Source: an uncultured Clostridia bacterium | Lineage (GTDB): Bacteria; Bacillota; Clostridia; Oscillospirales; Ruminococcaceae | Length of the DNA: 64,000 nt | Reading direction: 5' to 3' | Assembly (NCBI GenBank): GCA_946567425.1 | Contig: CAMNXF010000009.1 | Location: forward strand, 53,122 to 117,121 | In this document: positions 42,604-52,039 of the stretch, piece by piece | How positions within the stretch are numbered: position 1 is the stretch's first letter | Layout of the letters: each line of letters starts with the position of its first letter | Notes under the pieces: model-generated | The model's database searches: none | Seen by the model: the letters and a program-made list of their open reading frames with translations, nothing else | What the model was told of the DNA's origin: nothing | Position numbers and translations under genes: made by a program

Positions 42604-45399
42604 TTGCCAAGTAAACAGATAAAATATAAACTTCAGGACGTTGCCAAGGATCTGGGCGTTGATAAATCTGAACTTATCGAACTGCTCGATAAGGCGTTCC
42701 CGAGCGATACGCAGAGGAAAGGACAAAGCTCTCTCACCTCGGACGAGGTAGGCTACGTTCTCGAAAAATACACCGCAAAGCACGCGGTAGACGACGTTAT
42801 GAAAGCGTTCGCCACCACAAAGGACATTAAGACGGAGAAACCCGCAGAGCCGGAGAAGAAGTCCGCCAAGAAGAAGCCCGCAGCTAAAAAGGACGAGGCT
42901 GCTCCCGTTAAGGAAGAGAAGCCGGTTTCCGAGACCGCTGAAAAGCCCGTTAAGGCTGCAAAGACAATAAAGCCCGAGGTTAAGGCAGAAGTAAAGCCAG
43001 AACCCGTAAAGACCGAAGTTAAGCAGGAGAGCAAGCTGGCGGTCAAGATTGAGGCGAAGCCCGAAGTCAAGCCCGACGCAGTACCCGAGCAGAAGAAACT
43101 GCAGGAGAATAACGCTCCCAAGCAGAATGTCCGCTCCGAAAATCGGGATAACAGAGACAATAAGGACAACCGTTCCAATCGCGATAATCGTGATAACAGG
43201 GATAACCGTGATAACAAGGGCGGCTCAAATCGCGACAACCGTGACAGCAAACCGCGCGATAACCGTCAGCGTGACAACAACCGCGGCGAACGCAATAACA
43301 ACGCGAATACGCCAAAGCCTCAGCAGAAGCCCGCGGCAGCAAAGGCGGTCATAGATTCGAGCAAGATAAAAGTGAACACTCCGCCCATGCAGAAGCACAA
43401 GGGCGAGGCTGTTCAGCGCGGCGAACAGGTGAGAAAGACCGTCGATACGCGCGGCAGCTACGTTGAGCTTGACAAGTACAACGAGCGCTACGAGACTATT
43501 GCACCCGCGTCAAAGATGAACAACGACAACTTCCGCTCAAAGCAAAAGATCAACCAGAAGTCGCAGCAGAAGGGCAAGCCCTACGGCAAGCAGCGCGAGA
43601 CCGAGGCGCAGAAGCTCAAACGTCTCGAGTTGGAGCGCGCGAGAAAACAGCAACTTAAGGTGCAGATACCCGACGAGATCGTTGTCGGGGAGCTTGCAAC
43701 GCGCCTTAAGGTAACGGCGACGGAGGTCATTAAAAAGCTGTTTAACCTCGGCGTTATGGCGAATATCAACGAGACGATCGACTTTGATACCGCGTCTATC
43801 GTTGCGGAGGAATTGGGCGCTAAGGTCGAAAAGGAAGTTATCATCACGATCGAGGAGCGCCTGTTCGAGGACGCGGAGGACGCTCCCGAGAGCCTGAAGC
43901 CGCGTTCGCCCGTCGTTGTCGTAATGGGTCACGTCGACCACGGCAAGACCTCTATCCTCGACTATATCCGTCACGCGAACGTTCAGTCCGGAGAAGCGGG
44001 CGGCATTACGCAGCACATAGGCGCATACCGTGTTAATATCGGCGACCGTGATATTACGTTCCTCGATACGCCCGGTCATGAGGCGTTCACATCTATGAGA
44101 GCGCGCGGCGCTATGATAACCGATATAGCAATTCTGGTCGTAGCGGCGGACGACGGCATTATGCCGCAGACCGTCGAAGCTATCAACCACGCAAAGGCGG
44201 CGGGCATTCAGATAATCGTCGCTATGAACAAAATGGATAAAGAGGGCGCTAACCCCGAAAAGGTCAAGGAAGAGCTTACCAAGTACGACCTCGTCTGCGA
44301 GGACTGGGGCGGCAATATTATATGCGTTCCCGTTTCGGCAAAAACGGGTATGGGTATGGATACGCTGCTTGAAATGGTGGGGCTTACTGCTGACGTTATG
44401 GAACTTAAGGCTAATCCCGACCGCCTTGCAAAGGGCGCAGTCATCGAGGCTCGCCTTGACAAGAGCAGAGGTCCTATCGCGACGCTGCTCGTGCAGAACG
44501 GTACGCTGCATACGGGCGATATCCTCATTGCGGGTACTTCCGTGGGGCGCGTGCGCGTAATGCGCGACGACAAGGGCAGGACCGTCACCGAGGCGGGTCC
44601 GTCCGTTCCGGTGGAGATCATGGGTCTTTCGGAGGTACCGTCTGCGGGCGATACTTTCGCGGCTGTCGAGGACGAAAAGCTCGCCCGCGAACTCGTTGAA
44701 AAGCGCAAGCACGAGGCAAAAGAGGAGCAGTTTAAGTCCTATCAGAAGGTTACGCTCGACAACCTGTTCTCGTCTATCGAGCAGGGCGAGGTCAAGGAGC
44801 TGCCGATCATCGTCAAGGGCGACGTTCAGGGCTCGGTTGAGGCCGTTAAGCAGTCGCTTGAGAAGATCACTAATGACGAGGTCCGCGTGCGCGTTATTCA
44901 TGGCGGCGTAGGCGCGGTAAGCGAGAGTGACGTTATGCTTGCAATGGCTTCGGGCGCTATCATCGTCGGCTTTAACGTAAGACCGCACCCGTCTGCGGAG
45001 GAGAGCGCCAAGGAAAACGGTGTTGAGGTGCGTTTGTACCGCGTTATCTATGACGCGATAGAGGATATTACTGCGGCGATGAAGGGTATGCTTGCGCCGA
45101 AATTCCGCGAGGTTCAGCTCGGACGCGTGGAGGTTCGCCAAGTTTACAATATTACGGGTGTCGGCAAGGTTGCGGGCTCGTATGTGCTTGACGGAAAGGT
45201 CGCGAGAAGCGGTCAGGTGCGTATCGTTCGCGACGGCATTATTGTCGGCGACGACCATATCGCGGGCTTGCAGCGCTTTAAGGATTCCGTTAAGGAAGTC
45301 GCGGCGGGCTACGAATGCGGTATCAGTCTTGAAAAGTTCACCGATATCAAGGAGGGTGATATTTTCGAGACATATGTAATGGAAGAATATCAGGAGTAA
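42604..45399 (+). CDS. infB: translation initiation factor IF-2
   Basis: The 931-residue protein starts at a TTG preceded by TTGGAGG (spacing 9). It has an N-terminal IF2N domain ([24 protein letters not shown]), a Lys/Glu/Pro-rich then Asn/Arg/Asp-rich low-complexity linker (about residues 60-330, with NRDNRDN repeats at about 185-250), a second IF2N domain ([21 protein letters not shown]) and the G domain from about residue 440: [40 protein letters not shown]. Domains II-IV follow and end in [16 protein letters not shown]. It positions initiator tRNA on the 30S subunit. Confidence 0.97.
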   Translation: MPSKQIKYKLQDVAKDLGVDKSELIELLDKAFPSDTQRKGQSSLTSDEVGYVLEKYTAKHAVDDVMKAFATTKDIKTEKPAEPEKKSAKKKPAAKKDEAAPVKEEKPVSETAEKPVKAAKTIKPEVKAEVKPEPVKTEVKQESKLAVKIEAKPEVKPDAVPEQKKLQENNAPKQNVRSENRDNRDNKDNRSNRDNRDNRDNRDNKGGSNRDNRDSKPRDNRQRDNNRGERNNNANTPKPQQKPAAAKAVIDSSKIKVNTPPMQKHKGEAVQRGEQVRKTVDTRGSYVELDKYNERYETIAPASKMNNDNFRSKQKINQKSQQKGKPYGKQRETEAQKLKRLELERARKQQLKVQIPDEIVVGELATRLKVTATEVIKKLFNLGVMANINETIDFDTASIVAEELGAKVEKEVIITIEERLFEDAEDAPESLKPRSPVVVVMGHVDHGKTSILDYIRHANVQSGEAGGITQHIGAYRVNIGDRDITFLDTPGHEAFTSMRARGAMITDIAILVVAADDGIMPQTVEAINHAKAAGIQIIVAMNKMDKEGANPEKVKEELTKYDLVCEDWGGNIICVPVSAKTGMGMDTLLEMVGLTADVMELKANPDRLAKGAVIEARLDKSRGPIATLLVQNGTLHTGDILIAGTSVGRVRVMRDDKGRTVTEAGPSVPVEIMGLSEVPSAGDTFAAVEDEKLARELVEKRKHEAKEEQFKSYQKVTLDNLFSSIEQGEVKELPIIVKGDVQGSVEAVKQSLEKITNDEVRVRVIHGGVGAVSESDVMLAMASGAIIVGFNVRPHPSAEESAKENGVEVRLYRVIYDAIEDITAAMKGMLAPKFREVQLGRVEVRQVYNITGVGKVAGSYVLDGKVARSGQVRIVRDGIIVGDDHIAGLQRFKDSVKEVAAGYECGISLEKFTDIKEGDIFETYVMEEYQE

Positions 45400-45439
45400 G
45401 GCTGCCAATACGGTAAATTGCGCATGCAAAATTTGAAGC

Positions 45440-45639
45440 GGCAAAAGTCGTTTAAGTGTCAGCTTCGCCGAAACCCTCTGCGTTTTTGCTCGAATTGCCC
45501 TAAAGGCAATTCAGCTTTGCTTCGCAAAAGCCGCCGAAGCGATAAATCGCACTTGCAACGTTGACGACGGAGAGAGCGAAGCGAACGGAGGAGTTGCCGT
45601 TGGCTAGCACGGCAAAGCCGCACGGTGCGAGCTTTTGCC
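45440..45639. repeat. intergenic GGCAAAAG...CTTTTGCC repeat, copy B (200 bp, with an extra inner segment)
   Basis: The ends are the same GGCAAAAGTCG (from 45440) and CTTTTGCC (45632-45639) as in copy A at 27558-27656. The last 85 bp (45555-45639) match copy A with five substitutions. About 100 bp lie between the left end and this core and are absent from copy A; they include an ATTGCCCTAAAGGCAAT hairpin. It ends 17 nt before the rbfA ATG; here a Shine-Dalgarno (GATAGGAG) remains. Confidence 0.85.
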
Positions 45640-45656
45640 TTTAAGATAGGAGATTT

Positions 45657-46055
45657 ATGGCTAATTTTAATATAAAACGGCTCAGCGAGGATATCCGTCG
45701 GGAGCTTTCGGCGGCGGTGAGCGGCGTAAAAGACCCGCGCGTTGCCGAGGGCTTTGTGACGGTGACACGCTGCGAGGTCACGAACGATATGAGCTACTGC
45801 AAGGTATGGGTGGCTTGTATGGGCGGCGAGGAGCGCACCGCAAAGGCTGTCGAGGGTATGAAAGCTGCGGCGGGATATTTTAAGAAGCATATCGCCGCGC
45901 GTATCCGTATGCGCAAGATACCCGAACTGATTTTTCAGGCGGACAATTCGCTTGAATACAGCGAACGTATCGAGGATATAATCGCGCATTTGCCGAAGCC
46001 CGTTGAGGATAACGGGGAGAGTGAGGACAGCGGAGGGAATGCCGATGAGGATTGA
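45657..46055 (+). CDS. rbfA: ribosome-binding factor A
   Basis: The 132-residue protein has the RbfA fold pattern NIKRLSEDIRRELSAAVSGVKDPRVAEGFVTVTRCEVTNDMSYCKVWVACMGGEERTAKAVEGMKAAAGYFKKHIAARIRMRKIPELIFQADNSLEYSERI, abbreviated here as the conserved VTRCEVTNDMSYCKVWV and RIRMRKIPELIF segments. It acts in 16S rRNA maturation. AGGAG precedes the ATG. The next gene begins inside its last codons. Confidence 0.96.
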   Translation: MANFNIKRLSEDIRRELSAAVSGVKDPRVAEGFVTVTRCEVTNDMSYCKVWVACMGGEERTAKAVEGMKAAAGYFKKHIAARIRMRKIPELIFQADNSLEYSERIEDIIAHLPKPVEDNGESEDSGGNADED

Positions 46056-47010
46056 CGTTGAACAGGCGGCGGGCTTTTTGAGGGAGAACGACGATTTTCT
46101 GATACTCATGCACGCAAGCCCCGACGGCGATACGCTCGGGTGCGGTCATGCGCTCTGCGGAGCGTTACAGCGTATGGGAAAGCGCGCGTGCGCGGTCTGC
46201 CCCGAGGAGATACCTCACCGTTTCGATTACTTGTTTAGGGCGGTCGCGGAGCAGGAGTTTGAGCCGACGACTATCGTCTGCGTTGACGTTGCGGACACGA
46301 AACTGCTCGGCGAGATGAAAGAGCTCGGAGATAGGGCGGAGTTGTGTATCGACCACCACGTTTCGAATACCGAATACGCGAAACGGACGCTCGTCCGCCC
46401 CGAATATGCTGCGGCTTGCGAGCTGGTGTACGAGGTGATAAAGGCGCTGGGTGTGCCGTTCGACAGAGAGCTTGCAAACTGTATCTACACGGGAACGGCG
46501 ACCGATACGGGGTGCTTTAAGTACTCGAATACGACCGTGCAGACGCATATTATCGCCGCTGAAATGATAGGCTGCGGCGCGGAGTTCGCGATGATAAACT
46601 ATGTGAACTTCGACCTCAAGACGCAAGGGCGCATTCGGCTCGAGCAGGAGGTGCTGAAGAATATCAGCTACTTTGCCGAGGGGCACGTGGCGCTTGTTTC
46701 CGTGCCGCTGGCGTTGGTGGAGAGTATTCCCGACATCGACAGCGATGACGTGGGAGCTCTCTCGAATATACCCAGGCAGATCGAGGGCGTGGATATCGGC
46801 ATTTGCGTGAAAGAGAAGAAAAAGGGCGTGTACAAGGCGAGTATGCGTTCGAGCGAGCGCATAAACGTCGCGGAAATATGCGCGGAGTTCGGCGGCGGCG
46901 GTCACGAAAGAGCCGCTGGCTGCTCGTTCTATGGCGGTACTATCGAAGAAGCCGAGGAGAAGATAGCCGAGGCGGCGAGCCGCGCTGTAAAAAGGGCGGG
47001 CATTATATGA
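46045..47010 (+). CDS. nrnA: DHH family oligoribonuclease/pAp phosphatase NrnA-like
   Basis: The 321-residue protein has all four DHH motifs: LMHASPDGDTLGCG, VCVDVADT, LCIDHHVSNTEYA and the DHHA1 end EFGGGGHERAAGCSF. NrnA degrades short RNAs and 3'-phosphoadenosine 5'-phosphate. I prefer the ATG at 46045 because GGAGGG lies 7 nt before it; an ATG two codons upstream is too close to that site. It overlaps rbfA by 11 nt and truB by 4 nt (ATGA). The order rbfA-nrnA-truB-ribF is typical of Firmicutes. Confidence 0.92.
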   Translation: MRIDVEQAAGFLRENDDFLILMHASPDGDTLGCGHALCGALQRMGKRACAVCPEEIPHRFDYLFRAVAEQEFEPTTIVCVDVADTKLLGEMKELGDRAELCIDHHVSNTEYAKRTLVRPEYAAACELVYEVIKALGVPFDRELANCIYTGTATDTGCFKYSNTTVQTHIIAAEMIGCGAEFAMINYVNFDLKTQGRIRLEQEVLKNISYFAEGHVALVSVPLALVESIPDIDSDDVGALSNIPRQIEGVDIGICVKEKKKGVYKASMRSSERINVAEICAEFGGGGHERAAGCSFYGGTIEEAEEKIAEAASRAVKRAGII

Positions 47011-47873
47011 ACGGCGTTATTGTCGTGAACAAGCCGCAGAACTTCACCTCGTTCGACGTTGTAGCCGTTATGCGCGGCTGCTATCGGACGAAAAAGGTCG
47101 GTCACAGTGGAACGCTCGACCCCATGGCGACGGGCGTGCTGCCCGTGTTTATCGGTTCGGCGACCAAGGCAGTGTCGATACTGCCCGACAGCGGCAAGAG
47201 CTACCGTGCGGGTTTTCGTCTGGGGCTTACCTCGGACACTTTGGATATCTGGGGGAAATGCTCGGAGCAGCGGACGGTGAACGTTTCCGAGAGCGCTTTA
47301 CGGGATGTTCTGGAGCGATTCCTCGGCGAGATAGACCAAGTGCCGCCTATGTATTCCGCGCTCAAGGTGAACGGGCAGAAGCTCTGTGACCTTGCACGGC
47401 AGGGTATCGAGGTGGAGCGGCAGCCGAGGAAAATCACGATTTCGCGGCTGGAGTTGCTCGGCTTTGATGGCGCGGACGGCGTTATTGACGTGGACTGCTC
47501 ATCCGGAACGTATATACGCGCTCTGGTGGACGATATCGGCGCGGCGCTCGGTACGGGCGCGGTCATGACGAGCCTTGTGCGGACGCGCGCGTGCGGCTAC
47601 AGTATCGACGAAGCATATCCGCTTGCGGAGCTTAAGGAAAAGCCGCCTGACGGGCTGGAAAGGCTGCTGCTGCCGACCGAGAGCGTGTTCGGGGATTATC
47701 CCGAAATTCACCTTGACGGGGAGCAGAAGCGGCTGTATCTGAACGGCGTGCGGCTCGACGCAAACAGGCTGCGCGGTGTTCCCGAGGGGGATTTTTTCCG
47801 CGTGTACGCGGGGGAGTTCCTCGGGATAGCGAAAATAACTGCCGATGAGCTTATATCGGTGAAACGATTTTGA
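47007..47873 (+). CDS. truB: tRNA pseudouridine(55) synthase TruB
   Basis: The 288-residue protein has GVIVVNKPQNFTSFDVV, the catalytic motif HSGTLDPMATGVLPV with its Asp, YRAGFRLGLTSDTLDIWG, VPPMYSALKVNGQKLCDLAR and SSGTYIRALVDDIGAAL. It makes pseudouridine 55 in the T-loop of tRNAs. The start ATG at 47007 overlaps the nrnA stop (ATGA). A short PUA-like C-terminus follows. Confidence 0.96.
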   Translation: MNGVIVVNKPQNFTSFDVVAVMRGCYRTKKVGHSGTLDPMATGVLPVFIGSATKAVSILPDSGKSYRAGFRLGLTSDTLDIWGKCSEQRTVNVSESALRDVLERFLGEIDQVPPMYSALKVNGQKLCDLARQGIEVERQPRKITISRLELLGFDGADGVIDVDCSSGTYIRALVDDIGAALGTGAVMTSLVRTRACGYSIDEAYPLAELKEKPPDGLERLLLPTESVFGDYPEIHLDGEQKRLYLNGVRLDANRLRGVPEGDFFRVYAGEFLGIAKITADELISVKRF

Positions 47874-47888
47874 CGGTGGTAAGTAACA

Positions 47889-48797
47889 TTGATTGATATA
47901 ACATACGGCGCGCCGCCTGCCGAGAGGACGGCGGCTGCGCTGGGGTATTTTGACGGACTGCACTTGGGACATATCGGCGTTATCGGCGCGGCGTTTGCGC
48001 AGCGCGAGCTGAAGCCCGCCGTGTTTACGTTCAACTGCGATACGACGCTGCCGAAATTCCGCAGCCCCGAGGACATCATCTCGTTCGAGAACAAGTGTGA
48101 GCTTCTGGAGAAAATGGGCGTTGAGTACATCTGCGCGCCCGATTTCGCCGAGGTCTGCACGCTCACCGACGAGGATTTTGTCCGCGAGCTGCTGTACAAA
48201 CGGCTCAACGCGGGGTTTGCGTGCTGCGGACGGAATTTCCGCTTCGGACTGGGCGGCTACGGCACTCCCGAACGGTTGAAGGAGATCGGAGCGAAATATG
48301 GTATTGCCGTACAGATAGTCGAGGACGTGTGCCTTGACGGCGAGATGATAAGCTCCACGCATATCCGAGAGCTTATCAGAAACGGCGCTATCGAACAGGC
48401 GAACAGACTGCTCGGCTACGAGCTGCAATTCAGGCTGCCTGTCGTTTCGGGGAACAGGATAGCGCGGACGCTGTCGTTCCCGACCATTAACCAGATAATA
48501 CCCAAAACCAACGTAATACCGCGCTTCGGCGTGTACGCAAGCTATGTGAGCATACGCGGCAGAAACTACCGCGGCATTACGAATATCGGTATCCGACCGA
48601 CCGTTGTTAATGGCGGCGAAACCGTTATGGAAACACATATTTTGAATTTCAGCGGAGAACTGTACGGTGAAAAGATTGCCGTTTCGCTGGTGAAATTTCT
48701 GCGCCCCGAGCGCAAATTCGCGGGTCTTGACGAGCTGAAAGAACAGATTGCAAGAGACGTCGCGGAAATAAATAAGATCGAGAGGAATGGAAAATAA
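47889..48797 (+). CDS. ribF: bifunctional riboflavin kinase/FAD synthetase
   Basis: The 302-residue protein has an adenylyltransferase domain (ALGYFDGLHLGHIGVIGAAF, CCGRNFRFGLGGYG, ISSTHIRELI) and a C-terminal flavokinase domain (RTLSFPTINQI, RFGVYASYV, YRGITNIGIRPTV, METHILNFSGELYGEKI). It makes FMN and FAD. The start is TTG at 47889, preceded by GGTGG. It is 15 nt after truB, and its stop overlaps gltX by one base. Confidence 0.95.
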   Translation: MIDITYGAPPAERTAAALGYFDGLHLGHIGVIGAAFAQRELKPAVFTFNCDTTLPKFRSPEDIISFENKCELLEKMGVEYICAPDFAEVCTLTDEDFVRELLYKRLNAGFACCGRNFRFGLGGYGTPERLKEIGAKYGIAVQIVEDVCLDGEMISSTHIRELIRNGAIEQANRLLGYELQFRLPVVSGNRIARTLSFPTINQIIPKTNVIPRFGVYASYVSIRGRNYRGITNIGIRPTVVNGGETVMETHILNFSGELYGEKIAVSLVKFLRPERKFAGLDELKEQIARDVAEINKIERNGK

Positions 48798-50248
48798 TGG
48801 AAGTCAGAACACGATTTGCGCCCAGTCCTACGGGCTATATGCATATCGGCAACCTCAGAACGGCACTGTATACGTATCTTATCGCCAAGAAGAGCGGCGG
48901 AAAGTTTATCCTGCGTATCGAGGACACCGACCGGGAGCGTTATGTTGAGGGCGCTGTGGACGTTATCTACAAGACCCTGCGCGACTGCGGGCTGAACTGG
49001 GACGAGGGTCCCGACGTGGGCGGCGACTACGGTCCTTACGTTCAGAGCGAGCGTATGGGTATGTTCAAAGACTACGCCGAGGAGTTGGTGAAAAAGGGCA
49101 AGGCTTACTACTGCTTTTGCACAAAGGAGCGTCTTGAGGAGCTTGCGGCGGTGCAAAAGGCGAGCAATATAATGCCGATGTATGACCGCCACTGCCGTCA
49201 CCTTTCACAAGAGGAGATAGACAAGAACCTCGCGGAGGGCGTGCCCTACGTTATCCGTCAGGCTATTCCCGAGGACGGCTCGACGACGTTCCACGACGAA
49301 ATTTACGGCGATATTACCGTTGAAAACTCCATTTTGGACGATCAGATCTTGCTGAAAACGGACGGTATGCCTACCTACAACTTCGCGAATGTGGTGGACG
49401 ACCATACGATGAAGATAACTCACGTCGTGCGCGGAAACGAGTATCTTTCCTCCGCGCCTAAGTACAATCTGCTGTATGAGGCGTTCGGGTGGGAGCCGCC
49501 GATGTATATCCACGTCGAGCATATCATGAAGGACGCGCAGCACAAGCTCGCTAAGCGCGACGGCGACGCTTCATTTCAGGACTTAATGGAAAAGGGCTAT
49601 ATGACCGAGGCTGTTCTGAACTACATTTTGCTGCTCGGGTGGGCTCCCAAGGGCGAAAACGAGATATTCTCGCTTGACGAGATGATCGAGAATTTCGATA
49701 TCTCGGGTATTTCCAAGTCGCCCGCAATCTTCGACCCGCTGAAGCTTAAGGCGATAAACGCGCATTATGTACGCGCTCTGCCGCCGGAGAAATTCGCGGA
49801 GATTTCAAAGCCGTATATCCGTCAGACCTGCAAGCGCGGCGATGTTGACCTCGATCTGCTTTGCAGCGTATTGCAGCCGCGTGCGGAGCTGTTTACGGAT
49901 ATCCCCGAGCAGGTGGACTTTATTGATAAACTGCCCGAATATTCGCTCGAGCTGTACAACAACAAGAAGATGAAAACCAACGCGGAGACTTCGCTCGACG
50001 CGCTGAAAAAGATACTGCCCGTGCTGGAGGGCGTGGAGGATTTCACACAGGAGAGCGTTCACGATGCGCTGTTCAAGCTGATTGAGGCGGAGGGCGTAAA
50101 GAACGGCATTATACTGTTCCCGCTGCGCGTGGCGCTGTCGGGCAAGCAGTTTACGCCCGGCGGAGGAATTGAGCTTGCCGTTATTCTCGGCAAGGAGGAT
50201 TCTCTCGCGCGTATCAGGAAAGGTATTGAGCTTTTGTCCTCGCAATAA
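48797..50248 (+). CDS. gltX: glutamyl-tRNA synthetase
   Basis: The 483-residue class I synthetase has the HIGH-type motif RFAPSPTGYMHIGNLRTALY, the FILRIEDTDRERY segment, DDHTMKITHVVRGNEYLSS and the KMSKS-equivalent KLAKRDGD. Length is normal. It starts at an ATG that overlaps the ribF stop. Firmicute GltX often also charges tRNA-Gln, and tRNA genes for Glu and Gln lie at 62.7-63.2 kb of the window. Confidence 0.96.
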   Translation: MEVRTRFAPSPTGYMHIGNLRTALYTYLIAKKSGGKFILRIEDTDRERYVEGAVDVIYKTLRDCGLNWDEGPDVGGDYGPYVQSERMGMFKDYAEELVKKGKAYYCFCTKERLEELAAVQKASNIMPMYDRHCRHLSQEEIDKNLAEGVPYVIRQAIPEDGSTTFHDEIYGDITVENSILDDQILLKTDGMPTYNFANVVDDHTMKITHVVRGNEYLSSAPKYNLLYEAFGWEPPMYIHVEHIMKDAQHKLAKRDGDASFQDLMEKGYMTEAVLNYILLLGWAPKGENEIFSLDEMIENFDISGISKSPAIFDPLKLKAINAHYVRALPPEKFAEISKPYIRQTCKRGDVDLDLLCSVLQPRAELFTDIPEQVDFIDKLPEYSLELYNNKKMKTNAETSLDALKKILPVLEGVEDFTQESVHDALFKLIEAEGVKNGIILFPLRVALSGKQFTPGGGIELAVILGKEDSLARIRKGIELLSSQ

Positions 50249-50332
50249 TTTTCATACGCAGTTCACTTAACTTTCACGTCGGAGGTTTATAATTATATCT
50301 ATGTAATAAATCTCCCATATTCTGGAGGACGT

Positions 50333-51307
50333 ATGATTGAAGTAAAAAATCTCAGTAAAAGCTACGGCAGTAAACTCGCCGTAGATAATATCAGTTTCAC
50401 CGCCAACGAGAGCGAAATTCTGGGCTTTCTGGGTCCGAACGGCGCGGGAAAGTCGACGACAATGAATATGCTGACTGGGTATCTGTCGTCGTCGGGCGGA
50501 GAGGCGCTGATAAACGGCATAGACGTGCTGGAGGATCCCGTCGGCGCGAAAAAGAATATCGGGTATCTTCCCGAGCAGCCGCCGCTGTATCTGGATATGA
50601 CGGTCAGCGAATACCTGAATTTTGTGTATGAACTGAAAAAGTGCAGACTGCCGCGGCGTTCGCATCTGAACGAAATTTGCTCGCTTGTGAAGATAACGGA
50701 CGTGCAGAAGCGCGTTATCCGCAACCTGTCAAAGGGCTATCGGCAGAGAGTGGGCGTGGCGCAGGCACTGGTCGGAAATCCGAGCACGCTTATTCTTGAT
50801 GAGCCGACGGTCGGACTTGACCCGAAGCAGATAATCGAGATACGCACGCTGATAAAGAAGCTCGGCAAGAACCACACGGTTATACTGTCGTCGCATATTC
50901 TGTCGGAGGTACAGGCGGTGTGCGATCGAATTATTGTTATTGATAAGGGAAAGCTCGTCGCGAACGATACGACCGAGAACCTCTCGCACAATCTCTCCGC
51001 CGACCACAAGTTGACGGTACAGATCGAGGGCGCAAACAAGGAAGTTCAGGCGCTGTTAAAGCAAATTCCCGATATGGTCGAGGTACACATGAACCGTGAG
51101 GTCGAGAAAAACGTGTTCGAGTATGAGCTGAATGCAAAAGAGGGCGCGGACGTGCGCCGCGAGGTGTTTAAGCGCATGGCGGCGAGAAATTACCCGATAC
51201 TGCTTATGAGGAGCAGCGAGTTGACGCTCGAGGAGATATTCCTCAAACTCACGACAGGCGACTTTTACGGGAATGTTGAAAATATCGGAACGGGAGGTGC
51301 GAAATAA
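50333..51307 (+). CDS. ABC transporter ATP-binding protein (GldA/NatA-like)
   Basis: The 324-residue ATPase has GPNGAGKSTTMNMLTGYL (Walker A), LSKGYRQRVGVAQALVGNP (signature) and LILDEPTVGLDP (Walker B), with SSHILSEVQAVCDRI. The C-terminal 90 residues are an accessory domain. It begins a four-gene operon with a permease, a GldG-like protein and a DUF4340 protein, all overlapping or adjacent. In Bacteroidetes the related GldA-F-G genes serve gliding; here they are a general clostridial exporter of unknown substrate. TGGAGGACGT precedes the ATG. Confidence 0.88.
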   Translation: MIEVKNLSKSYGSKLAVDNISFTANESEILGFLGPNGAGKSTTMNMLTGYLSSSGGEALINGIDVLEDPVGAKKNIGYLPEQPPLYLDMTVSEYLNFVYELKKCRLPRRSHLNEICSLVKITDVQKRVIRNLSKGYRQRVGVAQALVGNPSTLILDEPTVGLDPKQIIEIRTLIKKLGKNHTVILSSHILSEVQAVCDRIIVIDKGKLVANDTTENLSHNLSADHKLTVQIEGANKEVQALLKQIPDMVEVHMNREVEKNVFEYELNAKEGADVRREVFKRMAARNYPILLMRSSELTLEEIFLKLTTGDFYGNVENIGTGGAK

Positions 51308-52026
51308 TGCCCGCAATAATGAAACGCGAAATCTCGTCGTATTTTACGTCGCCGCTCGGATATGTGTTTCTGGCGGTGTTCTACGGCTTTTCGGGGCTGT
51401 TTTTGTGGATCAACTGTCTGGCGACCGGCTCGGCGGAGGTATCGGGCGTGTTTACGCTGATGTTCTTTATAATGATGATACTTATCCCCGTGCTCACTAT
51501 GCGCACAATGGCGGACGATAAACGGCAGAAAACCGATCAGCTCACGCTGACAAGCCCCGTAAGCCTGTTCGGACTGGTAATGGGCAAGTTTCTTGCGGCG
51601 TTCTTTGTGTTCTTCTGCGCGGTGCTGATACTGCTGATCTACGCGGTCTTTATGTCCGCGGCGGTCGCAAATTCGGGCAGCGAGTTCGCGTGGGCGACGT
51701 TCTGGGGGAATTTCGTGGGAATAATCCTTATGGGCGGAGTGTTCATTTCGGTCGGCATATTCATCTCCAACCTCACCGAGAACCAGATGATAGCCGCGAT
51801 CGGCAGCATTGGCGCGAATATCGTGCTGTGCCTTTTCGACATAATCTCGAATTACATTCCCAATGAGACCGTGCGCGGCGTGATAAATTCGCTCTCGGTG
51901 TTCTATAAGTACAGCGAGTTCACCTACGGGATATTCAGCTTGAAGAACGTTTTGTTTTTCGTAAGCCTTATCGTTATATTTAATTTTCTGACAATGCGGT
52001 TTATTGAGCGCCGCCGTTGGAGCTGA
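51307..52026 (+). CDS. ABC transporter permease (GldF/ABC-2 type)
   Basis: The 239-residue protein has six hydrophobic helices and the ABC-2 pattern MKREISSYFTSPLGYVFLAVFYGFSGLFL at the start, TMRTMADDKRQKTDQLTLTSPVSLFGLVMGKFLAAFFVF in the middle and RFIERRRWS at the end. The ATG overlaps the ATPase stop by one base, showing translational coupling. Confidence 0.88.
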   Translation: MPAIMKREISSYFTSPLGYVFLAVFYGFSGLFLWINCLATGSAEVSGVFTLMFFIMMILIPVLTMRTMADDKRQKTDQLTLTSPVSLFGLVMGKFLAAFFVFFCAVLILLIYAVFMSAAVANSGSEFAWATFWGNFVGIILMGGVFISVGIFISNLTENQMIAAIGSIGANIVLCLFDIISNYIPNETVRGVINSLSVFYKYSEFTYGIFSLKNVLFFVSLIVIFNFLTMRFIERRRWS

Positions 52027-52039
52027 GGGGGTGCTTTGA

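Noticed and set aside
43140..43330. Short DNA repeats that could suggest a CRISPR array
   Set aside because: They are codon repeats for Asn-Arg-Asp within infB, without unique spacers.
43537..45444. 635-codon minus-strand ORF opposite infB
   Set aside because: Antisense of a well conserved IF2 gene; composition rich in Arg, Leu and His with no domain.
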